A stretch of DNA of 64,000 bases, from contig JANYCY010000084.1 in assembly GCA_025360045.1 (NCBI GenBank), positions 1-64,000 of the forward strand. Direction: 5' to 3'. The notes beneath the pieces are model-generated. The model ran no database searches and had not been told where the DNA came from. It worked only from the letters and a program-made list of their open reading frames with translations. This DNA is from Janthinobacterium sp. Its GTDB lineage: Bacteria; Pseudomonadota; Gammaproteobacteria; Burkholderiales; Chitinibacteraceae. Each line of letters begins with the position of its first letter. The stretch's first letter is position 1. The position numbers were made by a program, and so were the translations under genes. Shown here piece by piece: positions 24,713 to 33,102 of this stretch.

Positions 24713-24832
24713 CTAAGCATGGGGTACTGCATCGCCCGCGTGTTTTTTAACTTGTTTCGCGGCTTTCTTTTCTTTGGCGCTCAGTAGCGGCTGCTTCTTT
24801 GATTCTTTAAGGGTTTGTTTAGATTTACTCAT
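24713..24832 (-). CDS. Small basic 39-residue protein
   Basis: A short frame starting ATG at 24832 with a GGAAT purine stretch upstream. The product is rich in Lys and Ala: MSKSKQTLKESKKQP, then LLSAKEKKAAKQVKKHAG. Short Lys-rich proteins with an LSxKEKKAAKQ core are common in proteobacteria and of unknown role; recognition is from memory only. There is no signal peptide or membrane span. It is isolated between the PotD-like gene and the chimeric ORF. Confidence 0.5.
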   Translation of the reverse strand: MSKSKQTLKESKKQPLLSAKEKKAAKQVKKHAGDAVPHA

Positions 24833-24934
24833 GACTATATTCCTTAGAGGGCGCCGGCAAATGCGCAGCACACTTTCAGTATAGGCCGATGTAAGAGATA
24901 TAAAAGCCAGATTTAAGGAAATATAAGCCTTGTT

Positions 24935-25723
24935 TTAATCCTTAGATGAGCGATGGTTTAATCCAGCCAGCCACAAGCCACTGTTTTTCATGGCATAGCC
25001 AAATGCCAAGCCGATCAGCAAAGAAGTGCTCATCAGTTGCCAGTTGCCTCCCCCCGCAAAAGTCGCGCAAGCCCCAATAAATGTACCCGGTATAAAGCCC
25101 AGCCAGCGCTGCTTGGCCTGAATACACATCAAAAACGCCACCACGCCAGTGAGTAGATGGCCTGCAATCTCTAACTGGGGCGCGAGTGCGCTGCCTTGAA
25201 TAATCACCATCGCCCAAAATACACCGCTGCAACAGCTTATGGTGCTGAGATTAAAATCGTGATCTAGCCCCATCACTAAGAGGGCGATATCAATATTGGC
25301 GACCAAGGACTGTCTTTGGCCTTCGGGATTACGGCGACAAAGGCGATTCCTTGCGGGGAGGATGATTTCTACCCATGCCTCACCTTGCTGGCGAAACAAC
25401 ACCCAATCACCCACGGCCAGTGTTTCACCACTGGCTTGTAGATCTTGATGAAGCGCAGGCCGTAGCCGTGCAGGTTTTTCAGAAGCACCATCGTGCAGCA
25501 TGACGTGATCGCGTTGAATATTGCTGATACGGGCAAGTTGTAACGCTGGCTGCTTGGGGCTTTGTTCTGATTCAATGAGGTGAAATGCTTGTAAAGCCTG
25601 CTGATCCATAACCACGCCGCGTTGAATATGACTGGTGTGGGCGAGTTGCTGTGAGATATGGAAAGCTTGAAATGCATGCTGATCGAAGCCGATAGCACGT
25701 AGTTTTTCTATAGAGGGGTACAT
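24935..25723 (-). CDS. Chimeric ORF: RsgA N-terminal part fused to DUF1097 C-terminal part
   Basis: Reading frame of 262 residues from the ATG at 25723 (a TTG at 25747 is possible). Residues about 60-160 look like the OB-fold and start of the GTPase domain of RsgA-type ribosome GTPases: LARISNIQRDHVMLHDG, LAVGDWVLF, RRNPEGQRQSLVANIDIALLVMGLDHDFNLS. The sequence then jumps at about position 25243 to the C-terminal half of a YcdZ/DUF1097 membrane protein: CSGVFWAMVIIQGSALAPQ, HLLTGVVAFLMCIQAKQRW, FIPGTFIGACATFAGGGNW, GYAMKNSGLWLAG. The RsgA G motifs and zinc site, and the DUF1097 N-terminus, are missing. Residues about 19-40 and 45-76 also look duplicated (QAFH then HIQRGVVM versus NIQRDHVM). 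Deletion fusion is the simplest explanation. Confidence 0.75.
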   Translation of the reverse strand: MYPSIEKLRAIGFDQHAFQAFHISQQLAHTSHIQRGVVMDQQALQAFHLIESEQSPKQPALQLARISNIQRDHVMLHDGASEKPARLRPALHQDLQASGETLAVGDWVLFRQQGEAWVEIILPARNRLCRRNPEGQRQSLVANIDIALLVMGLDHDFNLSTISCCSGVFWAMVIIQGSALAPQLEIAGHLLTGVVAFLMCIQAKQRWLGFIPGTFIGACATFAGGGNWQLMSTSLLIGLAFGYAMKNSGLWLAGLNHRSSKD

Positions 25724-26026
25724 GGTCTGATCCGAAAGACGAGTCAAAACGCCATCAGCAGTCTATTGAAAGCTACTAGGCAAGAAGCTGGGTCGGTCGG
25801 ATAGAGTTGGGCTGCTAAATCTAGCTGATGTATCCGACCGCAGTGGAAATAGGCGCGAATGTATTCATGGCTTGTCCTCGGTCGGTGAATGGAGGTGGCA
25901 CAGTAGGCTGAGTAGCATTTAGGGTCAAGTAGAATGGGGAATACTGTTGCAGATAGGTTGAAGTGGCAGGGGCAATCAGCTGCTAGACTATAAGGAATCC
26001 TTTTTATTAAGGATAAGGAGCTGAAC

Positions 26027-26266
26027 ATGGAAAAATTTACCCATCATCTTAATGCCCTGTTTGCCCAATTGGGCTTGGCATCAGGGGACGACGATATCGT
26101 GGCCTTTATTCAGCAACACGCACCGCTGGCTCCGCATTTTTCTTTGATCGAAGCGCCTTTTTGGATCGAAAGTCAGGCGACGTTTTTAAAGGAAGAGCTA
26201 GCAGTTGATGCAGCTTGGGCCGAGGTGATCGATCAGCTTGATGTAGCTTTACGAGCGATGCCTTAA
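26027..26266 (+). CDS. DUF2789 family protein
   Basis: Small cytoplasmic protein of 79 residues matching the DUF2789 pattern: HHLNALFAQLGLASGDDDIVAFIQQH, then APFWIESQATFLKEELAVDAAWAEVIDQLD. Function is unknown. A strong ribosome site (AAGGAG) lies 8 bases before the ATG. It is preceded by 300 bases with no supported gene and is convergent with the next gene. Confidence 0.85.
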   Translation: MEKFTHHLNALFAQLGLASGDDDIVAFIQQHAPLAPHFSLIEAPFWIESQATFLKEELAVDAAWAEVIDQLDVALRAMP

Positions 26267-26296
26267 AAAGCGATAAGACACGCCAACCCATAATTT

Positions 26297-26692
26297 TTAA
26301 TCATCCCATCCCGCATAAGTAGGCAGCGTTTGCCAACATTGCAGCTGCCGCGCTTCAACTTGCAACGTGGTTTGGTTGAGCAACCAGCTAGCCAATCCGC
26401 CGCGCATATAGGCCAGCTCATCGCCACAAACGCCGACCAAATCCCGCGCCAGCGCTGCGGCGGCAAGGTAAATTTCCCCTTCGATAATCGGCGCGGTGGC
26501 GAGGTAGTACTGCTCTTCAATCAGTGCCAGCCAGTAAGCCCGCTCTTCCTCTGCCAGCACAGCCACCGTACCGCGCGGCTTTGCGGCCAGCTCACTCGCT
26601 ACCAAATGACCAACGGCCTGAAACCACTGCCAGTTTTCAATCGTATGCGTATCAACGCCATAGTCTGGGATGTCGGTATTGATGGGAAACAC
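26297..26692 (-). CDS. Hypothetical acidic protein
   Basis: Protein of 131 residues with no recognised domain. It is rich in Ala, Leu and Glu, with a helical look (VGHLVASELAAKPRGTVAVLAEEERAYWLALIEEQYYLA) and several Trp residues near both ends. It has no signal peptide. The frame is uninterrupted and base use resembles neighbouring genes, which favours a real gene. It converges on the DUF2789 gene 30 bases away. Confidence 0.6.
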   Translation of the reverse strand: MFPINTDIPDYGVDTHTIENWQWFQAVGHLVASELAAKPRGTVAVLAEEERAYWLALIEEQYYLATAPIIEGEIYLAAAALARDLVGVCGDELAYMRGGLASWLLNQTTLQVEARQLQCWQTLPTYAGWDD

Positions 26693-26811
26693 AGGTAAAC
26701 CTTTATTTAGTACAGGGGGGCATTGTAAGCGAAAAGCGATGTTTTAAACCTGATGTTACTCAGGCTTTGAAAATTGCGAAAAAACATCATTGATTGAAAG
26801 GATCACGCGCT

Positions 26812-26925
26812 AAACCTTAAACCACAGAGTAAAACGAGGGCACAGAGTTCCACAGAGGAAATCATTCAATCGTTGGCTTTCTCTGTGGAACTCTGTGTTC
26901 TCCGTGATCTCTGTGGTTCAAGATT
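26812..26925. repeat. CACAGAG-family inverted repeat beside astE
   Basis: A run of CACAGAG-type words (ACCACAGAGTAAAACGAGGG, CACAGAG, CACAGAG) is followed after about 25 bases by its imperfect reverse complement (CTCTGTGGAACTCTGTGTTC, CTCTGTGGTTCAAGATT), forming a large stem. The sister element at 62591-62706 sits upstream of astD. Confidence 0.85.
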
Positions 26926-26944
26926 TTGCTCTCTCTGATAGAGG

Positions 26945-27940
26945 CTAAAAATCCTTCACTTCCACCACCATTAGCCCCGCTCGCACGCCGGGTTTTACTT
27001 TGGGGTTGGGGAAGACGACGCGCTCCTCTAAGTGGCTGACTTTGTATTCGTAGCCGGTATCCGATGCAATCAGCGTGCCTTGGGGGTAGCGGGTGAAGTT
27101 GGCTACGTCTTCCGGCAGGTGCAGCTTAAATGCTTCGCTGTGTTTCTCTAATTGGCCGACCACTTTAAACACTTGATAGGGCTGGGCGGGCCAGTTTGGC
27201 TCGGTGGCGGAGACCATGCTTTGCATGAGCGCGTTGATGCCCGCAAAGTCATCGAGTTTGTTTTGTCCAAAGGGCTGCACCTTGCCCAGCTCCAATGTGA
27301 CCGATTGCGCGTTGTGGTGCTGGCTGGAATGGTAAGCAAACGTGGCTGCTGGGGCGTGGTTAATCAGCAGCGCGCCTAAATCACAGCACTCAAGGCATTT
27401 AAGCAAATGGGTGTCATAAGGCCGAGTTTGGTAAGGCAGTAGGCCAAAGCGGGTGAAGCTGGAAGGGCGGATGGCGGTGTGTAGATCAAGGTGATAGCGC
27501 TGGCCACTGGCTCCGGCAAAAAACTGCGCCATCGCTGCTTCAATTTGCGCGGCACGTTGTGCATCACGGCTCTCTGGTAGGCGGGTATGGCGGTGATCAA
27601 ATAAGCGGTTGAGATCGTCATCTAAATAGCGATCGCTAACCCGCATCGCAGCGACATTACCCAGCAAAACCAATAGCCGCACGCCCAAAGCCAGCTGCCC
27701 ACTTGCCAAGTCTTTCACCAAGGCATTAAGCAGCTCAATCGGCGCAGTCTCATTGCCGTGTATTCCTGCCGACAAAACCAAGCTCTGATCGCTGCCATGA
27801 TGCGGCACAAATTCCAGCAAGCCCTCACCTAGATAATGCCAATGCACCCCACTTGCCAAAGTGCCTTTGACGATATCGATAGGATGATTTTGTAAGGTGA
27901 AACTTAGAAAATCAGCAAGAACAGGATGAGTATGTGGCAT
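26945..27940 (-). CDS. astE: Succinylglutamate desuccinylase
   Basis: Zinc carboxypeptidase-like enzyme releasing succinate and glutamate in the last step of the arginine succinyltransferase pathway, 331 residues. Zinc ligands are in SAGIHGNETAPIELL and YHLDLHTAIRPS. The substrate-binding YLDDDLNRLF block and the Glu in VTLELGKVQPFGQN match AstE. It is alone here, flanked by CACAGAG/CTCCGTG repeats on both sides, about 33 kb from astD and astA. This separation from the other ast genes is unusual compared with the ast/aru operons of enterics and pseudomonads. Confidence 0.93.
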   Translation of the reverse strand: MPHTHPVLADFLSFTLQNHPIDIVKGTLASGVHWHYLGEGLLEFVPHHGSDQSLVLSAGIHGNETAPIELLNALVKDLASGQLALGVRLLVLLGNVAAMRVSDRYLDDDLNRLFDHRHTRLPESRDAQRAAQIEAAMAQFFAGASGQRYHLDLHTAIRPSSFTRFGLLPYQTRPYDTHLLKCLECCDLGALLINHAPAATFAYHSSQHHNAQSVTLELGKVQPFGQNKLDDFAGINALMQSMVSATEPNWPAQPYQVFKVVGQLEKHSEAFKLHLPEDVANFTRYPQGTLIASDTGYEYKVSHLEERVVFPNPKVKPGVRAGLMVVEVKDF

Positions 27941-28418
27941 GGCGGGGTCCTATTAGGCAGGGTGAGCAAACAAACCCAAATCTTAAAACACGGAGGACAC
28001 AGAGAACGCGGAGTTACACGGAGAAAAACAAAATACAGCCCTGCATAATAACCCCTGCCTTGTTGGGCAATAAGTATCTGCACAGCTTGAGGCGAAACTG
28101 CAGCTACAGCTTCCCCCTTTGTAAAAGGGGGACTGAGGGGGATTTTTCTTTGAAGTGGCTTGGCGCATTTTTATCAAAAGATGCATTGCCAAATCCCCCC
28201 TAGCCCCCCTTTTTCAAAGGGGGGAACAAGTACATCAAACTTATGCGGATACTGATGTCCTTGGGCGGGTACATCGTTTCATCGTGTCCATGCCGCAATT
28301 AAGGCATGAATGCGAGGGTAAATCTTGTCCACTTTAAGTTTTTTCTGAGTGATTATGTTTGGCTTTTCTCCGTGCTCCTCCGTGTTCTCCTTCCCTCCGT
28401 GTTTTAAGATTTGGGTTT
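27941..28418. repeat. Repeat-filled intergenic region
   Basis: No gene. It carries CTCCGTG-family elements at about 27978-28025 (CCCAAATCTTAAAACACGG, inverted) and 28364-28418 (CTCCGTGTTCTCC, then TTTTAAGATTTGGGTTTTT), which face each other like long terminal inverted repeats about 440 bases apart. Between them at 28111-28226 is a separate inverted repeat (see next entry). Confidence 0.75.
28111..28226. repeat. CCCCCTTT/AAAGGGGG inverted repeat element
   Basis: Left arm TTCCCCCTTTGTAAAAGGGG continuing GACTGAGGGGGATTT. Right arm AAATCCCCCCTAGCCCCCCT continuing TTTTCAAAGGGGGGAA. The arms are near-perfect reverse complements separated by about 45 bases. Elements of this form are common dispersed repeats in many bacteria. 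No protein is encoded. Confidence 0.85.
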
Positions 28419-31364
28419 TTAAAAGCAGGCCAGTAAAGCCTGCACCGGGTGGCGGAGGGTGGTTTTGTCTATCAGTTTAACCTGACAGCGGCAGGAGTAG
28501 CCGGTGGCGAGTAGGTTTTCCCCTTGCTCTGCCACAATTTTAGCCCAGCTTTGCGCGTAAATTTGCTTTGATTGCGCTCTGTGATCCGCCTCGTGCCCAA
28601 ACGTGCCGGCCATGCCGCAACAGCCTGCTGCTCGGGTGGTAAGCGTTACGCCCAGCGCGGTAAATACCTTATCCCAATCGCTAAATGCGCTGGCGACATT
28701 GGTTTTTTCGCTGCAATGCGGGATCAGCGTAAAGGTGGCGGTTTTCAGCTTGAGAGCGGGCGCTTGCTTGGCAAATTGTTCCGCCAGCCATTCTTGCAGT
28801 AGCGCCACTTTAGGCGGATTCGCCAGCGTTTTGGCGTATTCGCTGCGGTAAGTCAGCGTCATCGAAGGATCGATTCCCACCAGAGGCACGCCGTTTTGGG
28901 CGAGTTTTTGCAGCATGGCGCTGTTATCTGTCGCAGCTTGTTTAAAGCGATCTAAAAATCCATGCACATGCAATGGCTTGCCATTGGGCTTAAATGGGGC
29001 AAGCAGCGGGGTGAAGCCGAGTTTTTTAAGCAGCTCGAATACATCCAGCACCAGTTGGGTTTCAAAATAACTGGTGAAAGCATCTTGTACGATGATCACT
29101 GCGTTGGGCTGATATTGGCCGTCAGCCATTGCAAAGCCACGTTGCAGTAAGGTGGCTTGCAGATTGACGCCGGTAAGCAGAGGGCTTTCGATCAGATTAA
29201 GCCGCTGCATGATATTGCGGGTTAGCGGATTGCTAATCGCCGCGTTGTAGAGCTTGGGCACTTTGGCCATCGCAGGCAGCGTGGCTTCTAAGCTGGCGAC
29301 CAAATAATCTTTGGCGGGGCGCAGATAGCGGCCGTAGTAGAGCGACATAAATTTAGAGCGTAAATCAGGAATATCCACTTTCACAGGGCATTGCCCCGCG
29401 CAAGATTTACATGCTAGGCAGCCGTTCATGGCTTCCATCACCTCGATCGAAAAGTCCCCATCTTTGTTCAGACTATTAACGATGCGGCGTAATAAATGGG
29501 CGGGTTTTGTTGATGTTGGATCAACACCTTGCTCCGCCAATTGCCGCAGCCATTCGCGCATTAAAGAGGCGCGGCCCTTGGGTGAGTGGCGGCGCTCCCT
29601 TGTTGCTTTCCACGATGGGCACATCGCGTCATCAGGGTCGAAGTTGTAGCACGCGCCGTTGCCATTGCAATGCAGCGCCCCATCGTAATCTTTGCGGACA
29701 TGAATCGGGATTTGCCGGTCATACCCGCCACGGGTGGGCGATTCATCAATCCTGATTAAATCATCCGGGCTGGCGATTTTGCCTGGGTTGAGCTGATTAT
29801 GCGGATCAAAAACCTGCTTGATCTGCTGCAAACAGGGATAAAGCTTGCCAAAAAAAGCCGGTGCATACTCGCTGCGCAGCCCCTTACCGTGTTCGCCCCA
29901 GAGCACGCCGTGATATTTTTGCGTGAGTGCCGCCACGCCATCGCTGATCTCGCGCAGCATGGCAAGCGCGTTCGGCTCTTTCATATCAATTGCGGGCCGC
30001 ACATGCAAAACCCCCGCATCCACATGGCCAAACATGCCGTAAAACAAGCCGTGCTGATCGAGCAGCGCTCTGAAATCGTGGATGTAATCGGCCAGATTTT
30101 CTGGCGGCACGGCGGTGTCTTCTACAAAGGGAATCGGCTTGGCGTTTCCGGCCCTGTTCGCTAACAGGCCGACCGATTTTTTACGCATTCCCCAGATGCG
30201 TTTGACTGCCGCATCGCCGTGCGCCACGGTAAAGCCTAGCCGCGCTGCGCCGTGCAACCCTTGCTCGATATGGGCGATTTGCGCGGCGAGATCGTCTGTC
30301 GTGTCGCTCAGAACTTCCAGCAAATTAATCCCCAGCGTCGGCGTTGTGTCTTCGGGGAAAAACTCACGAATGCCGTGCCAGATTAAATCGCCTTTGGCGA
30401 GCTGCAAAATGGTGGAATCCACCGTTTCGATGGATGCCGCGCCCAGCGCCATTAAATGCGGTGCATCGCGCAATGCTGCATCAAAGCTGGCGTAGCGGAT
30501 ATTAATCAGCGCGCTGAATTTGGGTAGCGGCAGCACATTGAGCTTGGCTTCAACAATCAGCCCCAGCGTGCCTTCCGAGCCGCATAAAATCGCATTTAGA
30601 TCAAACTGGCCGGCATCGTTGTAAATATGCGCCAGATCGTAACCAGTTAGGCAGCGGTTGAGCTTAGGAAAGGTGGCGGTAATTTGCTGGCGATGGTCTT
30701 TATGGATTTGGGCGATCAGGCCATGCACATGGCCGACCATATTGCCCTGCTCACACACTTCTGCTAGTGCGTCGCGGCTTAAAGGCTGCGAATGCCAGAG
30801 CGTGCCATCCAGTAAGACCGTATCCAGCTCCAGTACATGATCGCGCGTTTTGCCGTAAAGGCAGGAGCCTTGTCCGCTGGCATCGGTATTAATCATCCCG
30901 CCGATGGTGGCTCGATTGGATGTGGACAGCTCAGGCGCAAAAAACAGCCCGTGTTTGGCCAGCTCTTTGTTGAGCTGATCTTTCACCACGCCAGTCTGCA
31001 CCCTAGCCCAGCGCTGCTCGGCGTTAATCTCCAGAATGGCATTCATATTTTTGGAGAGATCGACGACTAAGCCATCTCCTAAAGACTGCCCATTCGTCCC
31101 CGTGCCACCGCCGCGCGGGTAAAGCTTGATGCTGTGAAACCGCGCCTCGCTGGCTAGCTTCACTACGCGGATCACGTCATCGCTGTGCTTGGGAAACACC
31201 GCTGCCTGCGGCAACAGCTGATAAATCGAATTATCCGTCGCTAAAACGGTGCGATCTGCCTGCGTGCTGCGGATCTCCCCCGCAAAACCACGCAAGCGCA
31301 GCTCCGCGATAAAATCGAGGTAGAGGGACTGTGGTGCTGGTGTTTTAGAGAGGCGAGGGATCAT
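28419..31364 (-). CDS. ydiJ: FAD/Fe-S D-2-hydroxyglutarate dehydrogenase (YdiJ-like)
   Basis: Large two-part oxidoreductase, 981 residues from the ATG at 31364, which aligns with the YdiJ start (MIPRLSKTPA). The N-terminal FAD_binding_4 domain contains PRGGGTGTNGQSLGDGLVVD and ELSTSNRATIGGMINTDASG. The C-terminal half has a 4Fe-4S ferredoxin-like motif CLACKSCAGQCPVKV and a CCG domain with HCSEKTN and AAGCCGMAGTFGHE. YdiJ-type enzymes oxidise D-2-hydroxyglutarate to 2-oxoglutarate. The next gene upstream encodes an HglS-like enzyme that makes D-2-hydroxyglutarate, which strongly supports that substrate here. A longer frame from 31412 lacks family support. Confidence 0.92.
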   Translation of the reverse strand: MIPRLSKTPAPQSLYLDFIAELRLRGFAGEIRSTQADRTVLATDNSIYQLLPQAAVFPKHSDDVIRVVKLASEARFHSIKLYPRGGGTGTNGQSLGDGLVVDLSKNMNAILEINAEQRWARVQTGVVKDQLNKELAKHGLFFAPELSTSNRATIGGMINTDASGQGSCLYGKTRDHVLELDTVLLDGTLWHSQPLSRDALAEVCEQGNMVGHVHGLIAQIHKDHRQQITATFPKLNRCLTGYDLAHIYNDAGQFDLNAILCGSEGTLGLIVEAKLNVLPLPKFSALINIRYASFDAALRDAPHLMALGAASIETVDSTILQLAKGDLIWHGIREFFPEDTTPTLGINLLEVLSDTTDDLAAQIAHIEQGLHGAARLGFTVAHGDAAVKRIWGMRKKSVGLLANRAGNAKPIPFVEDTAVPPENLADYIHDFRALLDQHGLFYGMFGHVDAGVLHVRPAIDMKEPNALAMLREISDGVAALTQKYHGVLWGEHGKGLRSEYAPAFFGKLYPCLQQIKQVFDPHNQLNPGKIASPDDLIRIDESPTRGGYDRQIPIHVRKDYDGALHCNGNGACYNFDPDDAMCPSWKATRERRHSPKGRASLMREWLRQLAEQGVDPTSTKPAHLLRRIVNSLNKDGDFSIEVMEAMNGCLACKSCAGQCPVKVDIPDLRSKFMSLYYGRYLRPAKDYLVASLEATLPAMAKVPKLYNAAISNPLTRNIMQRLNLIESPLLTGVNLQATLLQRGFAMADGQYQPNAVIIVQDAFTSYFETQLVLDVFELLKKLGFTPLLAPFKPNGKPLHVHGFLDRFKQAATDNSAMLQKLAQNGVPLVGIDPSMTLTYRSEYAKTLANPPKVALLQEWLAEQFAKQAPALKLKTATFTLIPHCSEKTNVASAFSDWDKVFTALGVTLTTRAAGCCGMAGTFGHEADHRAQSKQIYAQSWAKIVAEQGENLLATGYSCRCQVKLIDKTTLRHPVQALLACF

Positions 31365-31731
31365 AGATCTTGGCTGGTGAGGGGATATTGGGTGGGCAAG
31401 CTGTTTGCCCATAGCTTACAAGCATGGGTTTATTGTAGGGCGTTTAATAAAGCCAAGCGTGCTTGGCTGCATTACGCCGCATGGTCGTTGAACACATGGA
31501 GCAATGGCGTAGCATGCAATAAGCGGTGCGCAAGAAAAGCGTTTGCACACCCTATAAAATCGAACTGCTTCGATGCTTTGGTTTATAGGGTGCAAAACGC
31601 CAGAGGCGTTACGCACCGTGCAATGCCACATCGCAACATTGACGCGTGGGCATAAAACCGTGCCCACCCTACAGGTGCTTTTCTCTGTGAAACTCTGTGC
31701 TCTCTGTGGTTCAAGATTTAGCGATCTAAAT
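31365..31731. repeat. Repeat cluster between the dehydrogenase and hglS genes
   Basis: No gene. It contains copy B of the TTTTATAGGGTG family in a rearranged form (about 31520-31618: CGCAAGAAAAGCGTTTGCAC, ACCCTATAAAA, then TTTATAGGGTGCAAAACGCC). It also carries the word GCATTACGCCGCATGGT (31471), shared with 36689, and a CTCCGTG-family fragment (CTCTGTGAAACTCTGTGCTC at about 31681-31718). The two TATAGGG ends point towards each other from outside, unlike copies A and C. Confidence 0.7.
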
Positions 31732-32757
31732 CTAAGCCACTGCCGTCATCTTAAAAATCCCCTGCGCATTGGATGCATCAAAGCGTAAATCTAGCGCTTC
31801 GCTATTGGGGAGTTTGTCGCGGCTGATAAATTCATAGAAAGAGCCAGGTACGGTGCGGGAGATGGGGTGATTTTTTTCGTCGAGGAAAATCCGCTGCACC
31901 ATGGCCGCTTTCAGTGCCGTTTGCCGCACCGCACCTGAGCCAGAAATCTCCACGCTGTCTTTAATCGGGTAGCCTTTATTGCGTAGCTCGTCGGCTAGCT
32001 CTATTACATGGGGAACGCGATCTGTGGCGTGGTTAAAGCGGTTGCCTTCGGTGCTAATCCACGCCATTTCGGCGGATTCTGCCAGCAGTGTTTCGTAATC
32101 CACTAAATGTGGCACTTCATGTTGCACATCAAAACAGCCGACCAAAGCGGGCAAGAGGATAACGGCATCGTCGAAGCTTAAGGAATGATGCTCACTCAAT
32201 TGCGCCAGCAGGCTTAAATGCTCAGGTTTCAGCGGATCGCGTGAGTTGTGTACGATACGCTCGGCGGCAATTTGGAAATTCATTGAGAACTGCTCAACGT
32301 GCAGCTCGGAAACAAAAAACTGTGAAATGACTTCGGGTAAATCCAGATGGCAGTAAGCACGGCCGGTCATTTTTAGCTTTTTAAGCGGATAGACATTGGC
32401 AACGGCAAAGCCCAGCGGCTCCAGAATACGTTTAAACGCCAGCTCGCCATGGGGCAAAGCACCGGTGCGTGGCGCATCAACTGTGCGTAGTGCACCATGG
32501 TCAAACAATACTTTCTCACCCGCAGCCAATTTCTCTGCCACATAACGAGCGCCTTCAGGCACCGCAGCTAAGTTTTGCGCAAACAACATCATATTCATCG
32601 CTTGAGCAAGCAAGCCACGGCTTACGTGGGCATCTGACGCGCCCAGCAAGCGTGGGTCTACCTCTATCATGGCAAAAAGCTGCTGCGCTTTCTCTGCACC
32701 CGCAACACGAATCAGTAATTGAGCAAGCTGGGATGTTGCAAAGACATTCTGTTCCAT
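31732..32757 (-). CDS. hglS: HglS-like 2-oxoadipate dioxygenase/decarboxylase (DUF1338)
   Basis: DUF1338 protein of 341 residues. HglS from Pseudomonas putida converts 2-oxoadipate to D-2-hydroxyglutarate with a metal cofactor held by two His and a Glu. Candidates here are His in VLFDHGALRTVD, His in NRFNHATDRVPHV and Glu in VEISGSGAVRQTALKA. The Arg of ALRT and the SGSG segment also fit. It is shorter than E. coli YdcJ (447 residues) but similar to compact DUF1338 members. It lies upstream of the D-2-hydroxyglutarate dehydrogenase on the same strand and divergent from a LysR regulator. Together they would finish lysine/2-aminoadipate breakdown. Confidence 0.85.
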   Translation of the reverse strand: MEQNVFATSQLAQLLIRVAGAEKAQQLFAMIEVDPRLLGASDAHVSRGLLAQAMNMMLFAQNLAAVPEGARYVAEKLAAGEKVLFDHGALRTVDAPRTGALPHGELAFKRILEPLGFAVANVYPLKKLKMTGRAYCHLDLPEVISQFFVSELHVEQFSMNFQIAAERIVHNSRDPLKPEHLSLLAQLSEHHSLSFDDAVILLPALVGCFDVQHEVPHLVDYETLLAESAEMAWISTEGNRFNHATDRVPHVIELADELRNKGYPIKDSVEISGSGAVRQTALKAAMVQRIFLDEKNHPISRTVPGSFYEFISRDKLPNSEALDLRFDASNAQGIFKMTAVA

Positions 32758-33102
32758 TTTGGCAAGACCTTTTATGAGTGTGTGTGTGCAAGCTGTGCAT
32801 GGCTATGAAAATACATGGATTACACCCGCCTTATGGTTCTGTCAGGGTGTTTTTTACGGATAAAACTTTTAAATCATGCATTTGTAGGGCGGGTGCAACC
32901 CGCCATTTTTCGTGTTTCAGCAAAGCTCGGCGGGTTGCACCCGCCCTAAGAAAAACATTTCACTTAAGTTGATGAGTCGGCGGCAAGCCGCAAATCTTGT
33001 ATTTAAGTGGTCTGCTTTTTTCAAAGTTTTCCATTTCACAGTCTGTGACGATTTGCGATTGGCTTCAAGCGATGTATTCTGATTACATCATTCCTAAAAC
33101 TC
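32758..33102. promoter_or_regulatory. Divergent hglS/lysR intergenic region with palindrome
   Basis: About 345 bases between divergent starts, the expected site of LysR binding and both promoters. It also contains a TAGGGCGGGTG palindrome at 32883-32949. An exact LysR box was not identified; short T-N11-A candidates occur but are not decisive. Confidence 0.5.
32883..32949. repeat. TAGGGCGGGTG palindrome, copy 1
   Basis: TGTAGGGCGGGTGCAACCCG, loop, then CGGGTTGCACCCGCCCTAA. The loop CCATTTTTCGTGTTTCAGCA is almost identical to that of the copy at 54952. The family also occurs at 34413, 36511 and 38261, with variants at 16564 and 16619. Confidence 0.9.

Noticed and set aside
25744-26028. 94-codon minus-strand frame before the DUF2789 gene
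   Set aside because: The composition and residue pattern look random, it has no ribosome site, and it covers the promoter area of the DUF2789 gene.
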